Positions 54,008 through 63,646 are shown, numbered from the stretch's first letter. The stretch is DNA of 64,000 nucleotides from Bin55 sp965220235 (GCA_965220235.1 OZ244815.1:3162001-3226000); one strand, 5' to 3'. A program made the numbers and translations. The notes: generated by a model from the letters alone, not told the origin.

Positions 54008-56359
54008 ATGGACGCTGAAACTGGTATTGGTGCATCCGTTCTTCGAAAAGAGGATGCACGATTCATTACGGGCAAAGGTCAGTACACCGACGACATAAGT
54101 GTTTTTGGTCAAACGCACTGCGTTTTTGTGCGTTCGCCACACGCCCGTGCCAAAATCAACAGCATTAACACGGATCCTGCGATGGCTGTCGATGGTGTGA
54201 TTCGTGTCTTCACTGGCGATGAGTTAGTCGAGGATGGGATCGGTGACCTGCCATGCGGATGGGTGGTCAACAGTAAAGACGGCTCACCAATGGTCTCGCC
54301 ACCCCACCCACCAATCGCGACGACCGTCGTGAACTACGTCGGCGAACCTTATGCGTTTGTGGTTGCTGAAACTCTCCAAGCTGCCCGAGATGGCGCGGAA
54401 GCTGTCGAGGCTGACTTTGATATTTTGGAAGCGGTCGTCGATACTGCCACCGCATCGAGCAGCACCCAAATTCACGAGAACGCGCCAAACAATCAAGCCT
54501 ATGACTGGGAACTAGGCGATAAAGAGGCAACGGACGCGGCTTTCGAGAACGCTGACCATGTCACCGAGTTGGACATTACCAACAATCGCTTGATCCCGAA
54601 CGCGATTGAGCCTCGAGCCGCCCTCGGTTCGTACGACGCCGCTTCAAGTACGTACACGCTGTACACCACCTCACAAAATCCTCATGTCGAGCGAGTCGTT
54701 CTAGCGTTGTTCGTAAACGTAGCACCTGAGGCAAATCTACGTGTGATTTCACCAGACGTTGGCGGGGGCTTCGGATCGAAGATCTTCGTTTACGCGGAAG
54801 AAACTGCGGTTATTTGGGCGTCTGCGAAAGTAGGGAGACCTATCAAGTGGCGTGCGGATCGCTCTGAATCATTTCTAGCGGATGCACACGGTCGCGATCA
54901 TGTAACGAAGGCACAGTTAGCGCTCTCGTCCGACGGTGAAATGCTTGGCTTGCGAGTCAAGACGATCGCTAATATGGGTGCATACCTTTCGACGTTCTCG
55001 TCGAGTGTGCCAACCTACCTTTATGGTACGTTGATGGCGGGTCAATACAAGACACCTGCGATTTACGTGGAGACGCAAGCCGTCTTCACTAATACCGCAC
55101 CTGTCGATGCCTATCGCGGTGCTGGTCGACCTGAGGCAACGTATGTCGTAGAACGCATCGTCGAAACCGCGGCGCGCGAACTCAATATGGATCCCGTCGA
55201 ACTGAGACGCAGAAATTTCATTCCGCCGGACGCGTTTCCATATCAAACACCGGTCGCGCTTGAGTACGACACCGGTAACTATGCGGCAAGTATGAGTAAA
55301 GCGTTGGAACTCGCTGATAGCGACGGTTACGCAGCGCGCAAGGCAGCGTCGGAAGCAGACGGTAAATTGCGTGGGATCGGTTACTCCTGCTACATTGAAG
55401 CGTGCGGTATCGCACCTTCGCAGTTAGTCATCTCGTTAGGCGCGGGTGTCGGTTTGTTCGAATCCGCGGAAGTACGTGTAGACGTCTCCGGCTCGGTAAC
55501 AGTCATGACCGGTTCACACAGTCACGGGCAAGGTCATGAAACTACCTTCGCACAGCTGGTCTCCGATCGACTCGGCATCCCATTCGATAGCGTCAATGTG
55601 ATTCACGGAGACACTGGACGTTCTGACTACGGACTTGGTACTTATGGTTCTCGCTCCATCGCGGTCGGTGGATCTGCAATCGATAAGGCATTGGACAAGA
55701 TCATTGCAAAAGGCAAGAAGATTGCCGCACATATGTTCGAGACCACTGAGGATAAGGTCAATTTCGCGGAAGGTCAATTCAGTTACGAAGGAAGTAACGA
55801 ACCGAAGCCGTTTGCGGAGATTGCAGGAGCGGCATACATACCTGCGGTCTACCCGCTCGATGAACTTGAACCAGGGCTGTCCGAAAAGGCGTTTTACGAT
55901 CCGAAGAACTTCACCTATCCTGCGGGCTCGTACGTCTGCGAGGTGGAAATCGATCCTTCGACAGGCGTAACTGAAATCCAGAAGTTCGTCGCAGTCGACG
56001 ATTTCGGCAACGTCATCAATCCGATGATCGTTGAGGGTCAAGTCCACGGCGGACTGGCACAAGGGATTGGTCAAGCACTGCTCGAGCATGGCATCTACGA
56101 TGCGGACGGCAACCTTTCAACGGGTTCCTACATGGATTACACCATGCCTCGCGCGGCTGATTTACCAGATTTCGAAGTTGATATGACATCGACACCGTGT
56201 ACGCACAACCCGCTCGGGGTTAAGGGATGCGGCGAAGCGGGCGCGATCGGTTCACCTGCTGCAGTCATGAACGCGATCACCGATGCACTGAGCGTCAAAG
56301 ATGTGCCGATGCCTGCAACGCCACACACTGTGTGGGAAACCATTCAGCAAGGAGCGTAA
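54008..56359 (+). CDS. coxL: Molybdenum hydroxylase large subunit, form II CoxL-like
   Basis: A 783-residue molybdopterin-cytosine-dinucleotide subunit of the xanthine oxidase family. The active-site loop reads AYRGAGR (residues 368-374), the form II signature, not the AYxCSFR of true CO dehydrogenase. GGGFGSK and GCGEAGAIGSPAA (with the catalytic Glu) are present. CO is therefore probably not the main substrate; an aldehyde, heteroaromatic or similar compound is likely. Confidence 0.95.
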   Translation: MDAETGIGASVLRKEDARFITGKGQYTDDISVFGQTHCVFVRSPHARAKINSINTDPAMAVDGVIRVFTGDELVEDGIGDLPCGWVVNSKDGSPMVSPPHPPIATTVVNYVGEPYAFVVAETLQAARDGAEAVEADFDILEAVVDTATASSSTQIHENAPNNQAYDWELGDKEATDAAFENADHVTELDITNNRLIPNAIEPRAALGSYDAASSTYTLYTTSQNPHVERVVLALFVNVAPEANLRVISPDVGGGFGSKIFVYAEETAVIWASAKVGRPIKWRADRSESFLADAHGRDHVTKAQLALSSDGEMLGLRVKTIANMGAYLSTFSSSVPTYLYGTLMAGQYKTPAIYVETQAVFTNTAPVDAYRGAGRPEATYVVERIVETAARELNMDPVELRRRNFIPPDAFPYQTPVALEYDTGNYAASMSKALELADSDGYAARKAASEADGKLRGIGYSCYIEACGIAPSQLVISLGAGVGLFESAEVRVDVSGSVTVMTGSHSHGQGHETTFAQLVSDRLGIPFDSVNVIHGDTGRSDYGLGTYGSRSIAVGGSAIDKALDKIIAKGKKIAAHMFETTEDKVNFAEGQFSYEGSNEPKPFAEIAGAAYIPAVYPLDELEPGLSEKAFYDPKNFTYPAGSYVCEVEIDPSTGVTEIQKFVAVDDFGNVINPMIVEGQVHGGLAQGIGQALLEHGIYDADGNLSTGSYMDYTMPRAADLPDFEVDMTSTPCTHNPLGVKGCGEAGAIGSPAAVMNAITDALSVKDVPMPATPHTVWETIQQGA

Positions 56360-56362
56360 GTC

Positions 56363-57148
56363 ATGTATTCATTCAACTTTCGACGCGCTTCGAATATCGA
56401 GGACGCGCAGCAGATCCATCAGTCATCATCCGATGCGGTGTATGTCGCAGGTGGTATGACATTGATTCCGTCGCTGAAACTCCGTCTTGCGAATCCCGAT
56501 GATGTCGTGGATCTCAGTCAGATCGAGGGTCTTAGCGCTATCTCATCCAACGACGGTGTCGTCAGCGTAGGTGCGATGGCTCGTCACTGCGAGGTCGCTG
56601 CAACAAGTGATATACCTGCTCTTGCCTCATTGGCGAGTCGAATCGGCGATGCTCAGGTGAGAAATCGTGGAACGATCGGTGGTTCGCTGGCTAACAACGA
56701 CCCATCTGCTGACTATCCTGCCGCTGTATTAGGTCTTGGTGCGACGATTCACACCAATTCACGTGCAATCGCAGGCGACGATTTCTTCGTCGACCTGTTC
56801 GAAACGGCGTTAGACGATGGCGAGATCATTACGCGCGTCGACTTCCCTATACCAAAACGTGCGGCGTACGCGAAGTTCGCTAACCAAGCGTCCAAATATG
56901 CCGTAGTCGGCGTAATGGTTGCTGAGACCGACGCTGGCGTCCGTGTTGGGGTCACCGGCGCGGCTGCATGTGCATTCAGACTTTCAAGCTTTGAAGAAGC
57001 GTTGTCTGCAAATATGTCTGCCTCTGCGCTCGATGGCATTGATGTGGACAGCAGCGACTTCAATAGTGATCTTCACGCATCAGCCGCATATCGAGGAAGT
57101 CTGGTCACAGTCATGGCAAAGCAGGCGGTGGAACAACTCGCAGCGTGA
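56363..57148 (+). CDS. coxM: Molybdenum hydroxylase FAD subunit, CoxM-like
   Basis: A 261-residue FAD-binding subunit with the two flavin phrases VAGGMTLIPSLKLRL and TIGGSLANNDPSADYPA. The gene order small-large-medium (S-L-M) is characteristic of form II clusters. AAGGAG precedes the ATG. Its stop overlaps the next gene's GTG by 4 bases. Confidence 0.94.
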   Translation: MYSFNFRRASNIEDAQQIHQSSSDAVYVAGGMTLIPSLKLRLANPDDVVDLSQIEGLSAISSNDGVVSVGAMARHCEVAATSDIPALASLASRIGDAQVRNRGTIGGSLANNDPSADYPAAVLGLGATIHTNSRAIAGDDFFVDLFETALDDGEIITRVDFPIPKRAAYAKFANQASKYAVVGVMVAETDAGVRVGVTGAAACAFRLSSFEEALSANMSASALDGIDVDSSDFNSDLHASAAYRGSLVTVMAKQAVEQLAA

Positions 57149-58173
57149 CACGCATCAAGAGCTATCGATGTCACGAGATATCGGAAGACATCGGCAGCAT
57201 TCAGCTTGATGAAATAGAAATAGCCGACCCCGGACCCGAAGAGATTCAGGTCCGGGTGAAGGCTTGCGCCGTCAACTTTCCTGATCTACTCATGATTCAG
57301 GATAAGTACCAGTTCCATCCGCCACGACCATTCGCACCTGGGGGTGAAGGATCGGGCGTTGTTGCGAAGATTGGTGCCAATGTCACCGATTGGCGCGAAG
57401 GGGACGCGGTCGTATTTAGTAGTCGTTACGGCGGTTTTTCAGAAGCCATCAACATGTCCTCACAAGCCGCACGACCGCTTCCCCAGCACATGGACTTCGC
57501 ACAAGGCGCGTCATATAGCACTGCATACTCTACCGCCTGGGTTGCACTCTCTCATCGTGGCCAAGTCAAAGCGGGTGAGTGGTTGCTCGTTCATGGAGCC
57601 ACAGGCGGAGTCGGCTTGGCAGCCGTCGATATTGGGAAACTACTTGGCGCTAATGTCATCGCGACCGGTGGTCGTGACGATAAATTAGCGGTTGTCAAAT
57701 CACGTGGCGCAGACGAAGTTATTAACTACACCATGCCAGATGGTTCGTTGGGAGGATTCAGAGAGCGTGTTAAAGAAATAACTGGAACCGGCGGTGCGGA
57801 TATCGTCTTCGATCCTGTCGGCGGGGACGTTTTTGACGAAACGATGCGTTGTGTGAATTTTGGTGGACGAATCTTGACGATCGGATTCACGAGCGGTCGA
57901 TGGCCAGAGGCACAAGTGAACCTTGTACTGATCAAGATGCTCTCAATTATTGGCGTACGCGCAGGCGAAATTGGTCGCCGCAATCCCAAGCTTGGTGCAA
58001 AGTTTCGGCAGGAATTGAACGAGCTCGCTCAATACGGGAGGATCACGCCGTACGTATGCAAGGGATTTCCGCTTGAGCGTGCTGTCGATGCCATGCGAAT
58101 GCTCGAACATAGAGACGTAGTCGGCAAGTGCGTGGTCACAATGAACGACTACGAATTCTCACAAGCCTCCTGA
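57145..58173 (+). CDS. Zinc-independent medium-chain dehydrogenase/reductase (quinone oxidoreductase-like)
   Basis: A 342-residue MDR enzyme of the NADPH:quinone oxidoreductase type, without the catalytic zinc cysteines. Nucleotide-binding phrase is LLVHGATGGVGLAAVDIGKLLGA, and the N-terminal VNFPDLLMIQDKYQFHPPRPFAPGGEGSGVV is family-typical. GTG start coupled to coxM by GTGA, so it likely works on the same substrate or its product. Electron acceptor and substrate are unknown. Confidence 0.91.
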   Translation: MTRIKSYRCHEISEDIGSIQLDEIEIADPGPEEIQVRVKACAVNFPDLLMIQDKYQFHPPRPFAPGGEGSGVVAKIGANVTDWREGDAVVFSSRYGGFSEAINMSSQAARPLPQHMDFAQGASYSTAYSTAWVALSHRGQVKAGEWLLVHGATGGVGLAAVDIGKLLGANVIATGGRDDKLAVVKSRGADEVINYTMPDGSLGGFRERVKEITGTGGADIVFDPVGGDVFDETMRCVNFGGRILTIGFTSGRWPEAQVNLVLIKMLSIIGVRAGEIGRRNPKLGAKFRQELNELAQYGRITPYVCKGFPLERAVDAMRMLEHRDVVGKCVVTMNDYEFSQAS

Positions 58174-58513
58174 TATCGAACGTTCGCTTTTGGTCCTTCA
58201 ATAAGAGACCACGGATTAAGCCACAATAGACTCTATCCGCTTCGATACTTCGGGTTCTTTCACTCAGCAAACACATGAGCATTAGCTCTCAACGCGCCAT
58301 TCTTGAGTGGTCACGCTCTCCATTTCGAACCTTGACTTAAGAATCCACGCTCCGAGTGCGCAAGGCAAGAACATCGAATCCCCAACATCAACAAAGACAT
58401 TTCATGGTCCAGTACCGAGAGGTGCTCGATCACGCGCAATCGATGAAATAGGACCAGTGGCGATTAAGCGACGCTCAAAGGAAACCGCCTCTATACACTC
58501 AGTTCCAATTTAA
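58174..58513. other. Intergenic region without a visible gene
   Basis: A 340-base stretch between the convergent MDR and FitA-like genes. No FitB toxin frame is recognisable on the minus strand after the antitoxin, and no clear terminator is seen. Confidence 0.4.
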
Positions 58514-58834
58514 CTATATGAGAAGACAAAGTTCGTCGACGAACGCTAATCGATGTAACGCTGACGAAGACCTTTGAGACGTGTCTCGATGAAGACCGTC
58601 GCGATCCTCACGGATCAATGCTTCTGCAGGGGTATGCTGGCGACCTTCGGTCAAAGAACGTAGTCGATCTACAGCCTCAAGAAACACTACGCGTTTTACC
58701 GCTATATCGTCCTCTGCAGCACGTTCTAATATGTGACGTACCTCGCCTTCAAGCGACCGGTTATTCAGCGAAGCTCGCAGTTTAAGGCGATCCACCACCT
58801 TTTCGTCAAGCCGTCTTACATTGATTGTCGTCAT
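58514..58834 (-). CDS. FitA-like ribbon-helix-helix antitoxin, apparently orphan
   Basis: About 106 residues; the first 75 match FitA-type antitoxins: MTTINVRRLDEKVVDRLKLRA (beta strand and first helix), NNRSLEGEVRHILERA (second helix), then a linker with PAEALIREDRD. A PIN-domain FitB toxin would normally overlap or follow the 3' end, but none is visible. The tail after REDRD is longer than usual and unrelated, suggesting a frameshifted end or altered stop. ATG at 58834 begins at the RHH strand. Confidence 0.72.
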   Translation of the reverse strand: MTTINVRRLDEKVVDRLKLRASLNNRSLEGEVRHILERAAEDDIAVKRVVFLEAVDRLRSLTEGRQHTPAEALIREDRDGLHRDTSQRSSSALHRLAFVDELCLLI

Positions 58835-59010
58835 TGATTCGCGCAAAGTATCTGTCATCAAATAGATACCATAGTCGGAAACTACGCGAAAGTGCGCGAG
58901 TTCCGACCGTGTGTTTGTACTGCGCTTTCTGGTGATAGTTTAAAAACGTTTTTGATGCTATACAGATACGACAAACAATCGACCTATATCCGCTGAGATT
59001 CGGTGGGACT

Positions 59011-59034
59011 GAGCCTTGAGAGATTCCTAGGCTC
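59011..59034 (-). other. Hairpin downstream of the second tnpB; possible right end
   Basis: GAGCCT (59011-59016) pairs perfectly with AGGCTC (59029-59034). It lies about 30 bases beyond the tnpB stop, where the right-end/omega-RNA structure of such elements is expected. A second stem, GTGTGG-TTT-CCACAC, lies between at 59047-59061. The exact element end is not resolved. Confidence 0.4.
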
Positions 59035-59064
59035 TTGTATATTTCTGTGTGGTTTCCACACTGG

Positions 59065-60270
59065 TTACACGGTTCCGTGTCGATCAGGACTTTTGTCCTG
59101 ATTCTGTCTTCCTGTTGCCGACACTGCGGGAAGAGAGCCACCCGCATCAAAGAGCGCAAGCCCTTTGAGCAACACATTTTTTGACGCGTTCACGTCACGG
59201 TCGTCACGATATCCGCAATGCGTGCATTCGTACCAACGATCGATCAACGTCAATGATTTGATTGGTAAACCACCACAACCGGAACACCGTTGCGTGGTGT
59301 TTTTCGGGTCGACGCGCACCAACTGACCACCGGCGCTTGCAGCCTTGTAGTCGAGTTGAGAAATGAACATGCCCCAGTTCTGGTCGAGGATTGAGCGATT
59401 CAAACCGGCCTTCTGCTTGACGTGACATCCTGGGGACGCTGCTGTCCCTGCCGCCGAAGCCGTCATGGCCTGGATGTCAAGGTTTTCCACCGCGATCCAC
59501 TTGCCATGATGTTTCACGATCTCACTCGTGAGACGGTGCAGGTCGTTGTGACGACGGACGCGTGCGCGATAACACGCCCGTGCTAACGACTGTCGTCGTT
59601 TCTTGCGACCGTTCGAACCGGTTTCGCAACGACTCAAGGCACGTTGCAGGCGTCGGATTTCGGCGCGGTCAGGCGTATGACGTGGGAACACCGTCCCATC
59701 CGACAAGGCCGCACGGAGGTGCACCCCGACATCGATCCCGATGGCTTGATTCAAGCCGAGACATTGGGACCTGTCGTCACAGACCAACTGGATAAAGACG
59801 CCGGTCGGTCGTTGCACGACGCGGAGGACTTTGACCTTGTTTCGATCGTCACACCGACCGTCCTGGCGCCACCGGAACCGACCGATGCCCTTGAGCTTCA
59901 CGTACCCGTACTTGCCGTTGAAGGTGGGTTTCTTGCACAAGGTCTCAAACGACTGCACGCCGCGCTTATACGACTTGAACCGCGGAAATCCACGACCTTG
60001 CCGGAAGAAGCGCTTGAACGCGCGGTCGACCCGGACCAACGCCGAATCCTGGCACCACCGGTCAAACTTCCGAAACCACTCGTCCTCACGGCGAAGCGTC
60101 GTCAGGGAACCACGCTGGTCGTACAGACCGATGCTCTCACCGGTTTTCTGATAACAGTCGATCCGTTCCTGCAGCGCACCGTTAAAGAGGAGGCGTTGTT
60201 GCGTCAGAAACTCGGCAAGGTTCCGATGCGTGTGGGCGTTGAGCTTGGCTTTATAGGTGTACGTCCGCAT
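59065..60270 (-). CDS. tnpB: RNA-guided endonuclease TnpB (IS200/IS605 family), second copy
   Basis: A 401-residue TnpB distinct in sequence from the one at 4236. RuvC residues are D180 (GIDVG), E262 (AVENL) and D359 (DRDVNAS); the zinc ribbon uses C329, C332, C349 and C352. ATG at 60270 was chosen because MRTYTYKAKL is the usual TnpB opening; the longer frame adds 27 unlikely residues. No tnpA is nearby, so it is an IS1341-type stand-alone copy. It lies between an orphan antitoxin and an amidohydrolase gene. Confidence 0.93.
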   Translation of the reverse strand: MRTYTYKAKLNAHTHRNLAEFLTQQRLLFNGALQERIDCYQKTGESIGLYDQRGSLTTLRREDEWFRKFDRWCQDSALVRVDRAFKRFFRQGRGFPRFKSYKRGVQSFETLCKKPTFNGKYGYVKLKGIGRFRWRQDGRCDDRNKVKVLRVVQRPTGVFIQLVCDDRSQCLGLNQAIGIDVGVHLRAALSDGTVFPRHTPDRAEIRRLQRALSRCETGSNGRKKRRQSLARACYRARVRRHNDLHRLTSEIVKHHGKWIAVENLDIQAMTASAAGTAASPGCHVKQKAGLNRSILDQNWGMFISQLDYKAASAGGQLVRVDPKNTTQRCSGCGGLPIKSLTLIDRWYECTHCGYRDDRDVNASKNVLLKGLALFDAGGSLPAVSATGRQNQDKSPDRHGTV

Positions 60271-60489
60271 CGCCGAAGTGTAAGAAGAAACGCGCCTACG
60301 CGCATGACGAATTGTCGCGGAGTGGACCAGATAGTGCTGAAATAAAGGCATGTCGAATCAATGACTTACTTCAGCTTCGAATCCGCTGCGAATTGAAAGC
60401 AACAGCTAAATATATAAGAGCCGATTCCTAACACTATAGCTCAAAACACAGTCGCGTAGCACGAGTGCCGAATGACAGATAAGCCAACG

Positions 60490-61641
60490 TCACATGGACT
60501 CAAGATCGACATTCGGGTTGCGCGTCACATTCTTAGCACATGACCCTTTCATCAGAGTTGGAAACCGAAGGAATACATCCTCAGGCACTCCAGCGAATTT
60601 CTTTGACACAGTGTCTCGATCCCAAAGATTGTCCATCCCTCGCGCAGTATTAGCTTGCTTCAACGTAATCGAGTCCAACAGGTAGTACGGACTGACCAAA
60701 GGGAAAAACTGAAGAGGCCAGTCCGTTCCGTATAGGAGACGCTTCGTAATTGAGTCGACCTGCAACGCTTGACGCAGATATCCGATTTTGTTGATTTGCG
60801 TCAGGCTCGACACATCTGCATACAAATTTGGGTACTCGTCAAACATCGGAATTAGACGCTCGAAGTGCTCCTCACCGTCAGTTTCTCCCGTCATCGCGAT
60901 ATGTGCAGCTATAACGGTCACTCCAAGCGAGAGCGGTAAATGCAATCGAAATGGATCACCAAGCGAGTTGTCCGCATAGTTGAACGAGTGTTCTGCACCA
61001 GTGTGTGTAAGTAACGGGATACAGTGCTCAACCATTCGTCGGTAGAAAGGTTCAATTCGTCGATCCGCCGGGTCAAAATGCATGATGTTGGGGAGCCATT
61101 TGATGAGGTGCGCACCCTTTTCAACGACGTAATCTAGTCGTTCAATACTGTCGTGCCGAAGTGGGTTCACACTAGCCCCAAAGAGCAGATTCGGGTACTT
61201 CTTCAGTTCCCTAACCAAATAGTCATTCGGTACATAAAGCTGAGTCCGCTCTCGATCGAGCATGCCTCGTTCATCAACCGCACCGTCCAACGCAAGAATC
61301 ACCGCCTGCTCGATAAACTGAGAGTCCGCGATCTTCGTCGATAACTTCCTAAGTAATACCTGATCTCCTCCTTCTCGAAGTTCACGTTCTGTAACGTCAA
61401 ACGCACTTAAGTAGATCGGAAACTTCCACGAATCGACCATTTCCGGATGAACGAAAGCGCCGCTGTCGCCGTACCCCAATCCAGCGGCGTGGACGTGCAT
61501 ATCGATGTAGCCATGTTCAGGGATTTCAGGTACAGGCGCCGTTCTCATATAAAAATTCACGTAGATCACAACGCCCAACAAGATCAACAACCAAACCGCG
61601 GTCTGTAATCCACGCGAACCGTCACGGTCATCTGAACTCAA
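60490..61641 (-). CDS. Membrane-anchored amidohydrolase (amidohydrolase 2 type)
   Basis: A 383-residue protein with an N-terminal membrane anchor (about residues 14-31) followed by a TIM-barrel metal hydrolase. Motifs are YIDMHVHAAG, LIKWLPNIM, LTHTGAEHSF, IAAHIAM and YGTDWPL, those of the TatD/ACMSD-like amidohydrolase 2 group. Orientation of the anchor suggests a periplasmic catalytic domain, which is inference. TTG start with GAGAG a few bases upstream. The substrate is unknown. Confidence 0.82.
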   Translation of the reverse strand: MSSDDRDGSRGLQTAVWLLILLGVVIYVNFYMRTAPVPEIPEHGYIDMHVHAAGLGYGDSGAFVHPEMVDSWKFPIYLSAFDVTERELREGGDQVLLRKLSTKIADSQFIEQAVILALDGAVDERGMLDRERTQLYVPNDYLVRELKKYPNLLFGASVNPLRHDSIERLDYVVEKGAHLIKWLPNIMHFDPADRRIEPFYRRMVEHCIPLLTHTGAEHSFNYADNSLGDPFRLHLPLSLGVTVIAAHIAMTGETDGEEHFERLIPMFDEYPNLYADVSSLTQINKIGYLRQALQVDSITKRLLYGTDWPLQFFPLVSPYYLLDSITLKQANTARGMDNLWDRDTVSKKFAGVPEDVFLRFPTLMKGSCAKNVTRNPNVDLESM

Positions 61642-61700
61642 GTTACTCTCGCTCTATTTCAATGACAAGCGAGTGGCTTAGGTGCAATAATTGGACTTGC

Positions 61701-61775
61701 GCGGGCGTCGTATAACGGTCATTACCTCAGCTTCCCAAGCTGAAGACGAGGGTTCGATTCCCTTCGCCCGCTCCA
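61701..61775 (+). tRNA. tRNA-Gly (anticodon CCC)
   Basis: A complete cloverleaf. The acceptor stem GCGGGCG pairs with CGCCCGC, the anticodon stem TCAGC/GCTGA encloses the loop TTCCCAA (anticodon CCC), and the T arm reads GAGGGTTCGATTCCCTT. The discriminator base at 61772 is followed by an encoded CCA (61773-61775). Confidence 0.95.
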
Positions 61776-61801
61776 ATTCAGGCGGAGACTCGAGTAGAGT
61801 T

Positions 61802-62884
61802 CTACTCGAACATCACCACGTTGCGCGCCACCTCACCAGTCTCTAACGCATCGAACGCGCCATTGATATCGCCAAGATGTATATGGCCAGAGATCATGTC
61901 GTCCAGATGCAACTTTCCGGCAAGATAGAAATCAACGAATCGAGGCATGTCGACGCGAAATCGATTTGAGCCCATATTCGAACCCTGGAGTTTCTTCTCG
62001 CGGAGCAACTCTGGACCGTGAATCTCAATATTGGTACCTACCGGAATCATCCCAATAACGGTTGCGCAGCCGCCTGCACCAATCATCTTCCACGCTTGTT
62101 CTGTCGTGACTTTTAATCCGATGGCTTCGAATGCGTAGTGAACACCGCCGCCGGTCATCTCGCGTACCGCTTCAACCGGATCAACTTCCACCGCGTTGAC
62201 GGTATCCGTCGCACCAAATTTCCGTGCCAGTTCAAGCTTCCTCGGGACGGTATCGATGGCGATGATTCGACCAGCACCTGCTAGTTCTGCACCGTTAACA
62301 CAAGACAAACCAACACCACCACAGCCAATCACCGCTACAGACGAGCCAGGCTCGATCGCAGCCGTATGGATGACCGCGCCTACGCCTGTGGTCACGCCAC
62401 AGCCGATCAATGCAGCTCGATCCAGCGGCATATCTTCGCGGATCTTCGCAACCGCGTGCTCATGCACCAGCATGTACTCGGCGAACGACGAGAGATTGAG
62501 GAATTGCGCCACTGGCTTACCGTCTCTCGATAGACGTGGCTCATCGTCGAAGCCGCGTTGAAGCTCAGGTTCCTGACACAGTGACATATGTCCGGTGAGA
62601 CAGTATTCGCAATGTCCGCAGAACGCGGACAAGCACGTAATAACGTGATCGCCCGGTTTCACGTAAACGACATCCGATCCAACCTGCTCAACAATGCCCG
62701 CAGATTCATGACCGAGAATGCATGGAACCGGGTACGGATACGAACCGTTTTGAAAGTGCAAGTCTGAATGACAAACCCCCGCCGCAACTGTACGAACCAG
62801 TACTTCTCGGGCGCGCGGTTTGCTGATGGAAACCTCTTCGACCTCAAGAGGGCTTCTCGCCTCGTTCAATACTGCTGCTTTCAT
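61802..62884 (-). CDS. Zinc-dependent alcohol dehydrogenase (class III-like MDR)
   Basis: About 360 residues with both zinc sites: the catalytic C in AAGVCHSDLH with GHESAGIVE, and the structural CGHCEYCLTGHMSLC. The Rossmann motif is VIGCGGVGLSCVNGAELAGAGRIIAID. The acidic residue after that strand suggests NAD. It is closest to class III-like aryl or primary alcohol dehydrogenases; the substrate is not determined. ATG at 62884 was chosen for GGAG 7 bases upstream. Confidence 0.93.
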   Translation of the reverse strand: MKAAVLNEARSPLEVEEVSISKPRAREVLVRTVAAGVCHSDLHFQNGSYPYPVPCILGHESAGIVEQVGSDVVYVKPGDHVITCLSAFCGHCEYCLTGHMSLCQEPELQRGFDDEPRLSRDGKPVAQFLNLSSFAEYMLVHEHAVAKIREDMPLDRAALIGCGVTTGVGAVIHTAAIEPGSSVAVIGCGGVGLSCVNGAELAGAGRIIAIDTVPRKLELARKFGATDTVNAVEVDPVEAVREMTGGGVHYAFEAIGLKVTTEQAWKMIGAGGCATVIGMIPVGTNIEIHGPELLREKKLQGSNMGSNRFRVDMPRFVDFYLAGKLHLDDMISGHIHLGDINGAFDALETGEVARNVVMFE

Positions 62885-62930
62885 CGTCAATCTCCTCAGA
62901 CCTGATCAAGCCCAACTTCAAATTAAAACC

Positions 62931-63644
62931 CTAACCGCTTAGCAGTTTCTCCCTCCGGTTACTCCGCATAAACGCAAGACCAAGAATTGAGAGGGTAAGC
63001 AAGGCATAGCCAATTCGATTTTGCACTGTCGCCGCCAATAAGGTCTCGGGGTCCGCGTCAAATAAACTAAAGGGGTTGTAGAAAGGCGAAAACACGCGTT
63101 GAACATTGCCAAAGCCTGATACGAATGCAAAAAACACAAGCACAAGCGCCGTAGCAACCGCGCCTCCTATTTCGCTTCGAAACAACGCCGACATTCCCAT
63201 CGCCAGAACCATCGCAAAGAGCGCTCCTTGCAGCGCTCCTTGGAGCGCGAGAAGTGGGTATTTCGTAATAAAAAACCAAACACCAATCCCGAGCAGAATC
63301 TCGACTGGAAGCAGTATGAGCACAGCTGCGAGCAACTTGACCCACCAAACGCGTTCACATCCCCCAGGCACCGTGTAAACGATTTCCAAACTTCGACCAC
63401 TGATCTCACTGGCAATGATTCTCAAGCCAAGGAAGACACCGATAAAAACCAGCGGAATCCCAAGCAGTGTTACCTGGGCATGCCCACCGTTGAATCCATC
63501 AACTAGCCCAACGTACTCGAGCAAGAATAGTCCTAGGACCCAGACCGGTGCCACTAACAAAATCAAGTAAAAATACTTCCCCGAGAGACTGATCGCAGCA
63601 TAGCGGTACATCTCCAACCCGCCCAAGAAAGATCGTAGATTCAT
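62931..63644 (-). CDS. ABC-2 type transporter permease
   Basis: A 237-residue membrane protein with about six segments, of the ABC-2/NosY-like type (opening with FLGGLEMYRYAAISLSGKYFYLILLVAPV and a conserved EISGRSLEIVYTVPGGCERVWWVKLLAAVLILLPVE). It follows an ATPase gene by 2 bases, so the pair forms an export or maturation system. No copper-cluster genes are visible, so NosFY is not implied. Confidence 0.85.
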   Translation of the reverse strand: MNLRSFLGGLEMYRYAAISLSGKYFYLILLVAPVWVLGLFLLEYVGLVDGFNGGHAQVTLLGIPLVFIGVFLGLRIIASEISGRSLEIVYTVPGGCERVWWVKLLAAVLILLPVEILLGIGVWFFITKYPLLALQGALQGALFAMVLAMGMSALFRSEIGGAVATALVLVFFAFVSGFGNVQRVFSPFYNPFSLFDADPETLLAATVQNRIGYALLTLSILGLAFMRSNRREKLLSG

Positions 63645-63646
63645 CG

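Noticed and set aside
53039..58173. Calling the cluster a carbon monoxide dehydrogenase
   Set aside because: The large-subunit loop is AYRGAGR (form II), not the AYxCSFR of true CO dehydrogenases, so CO as substrate is not supported.
59644..60345. Plus-strand frame of 233 codons over the second tnpB
   Set aside because: Antisense shadow of a TnpB with complete RuvC and zinc-ribbon residues.
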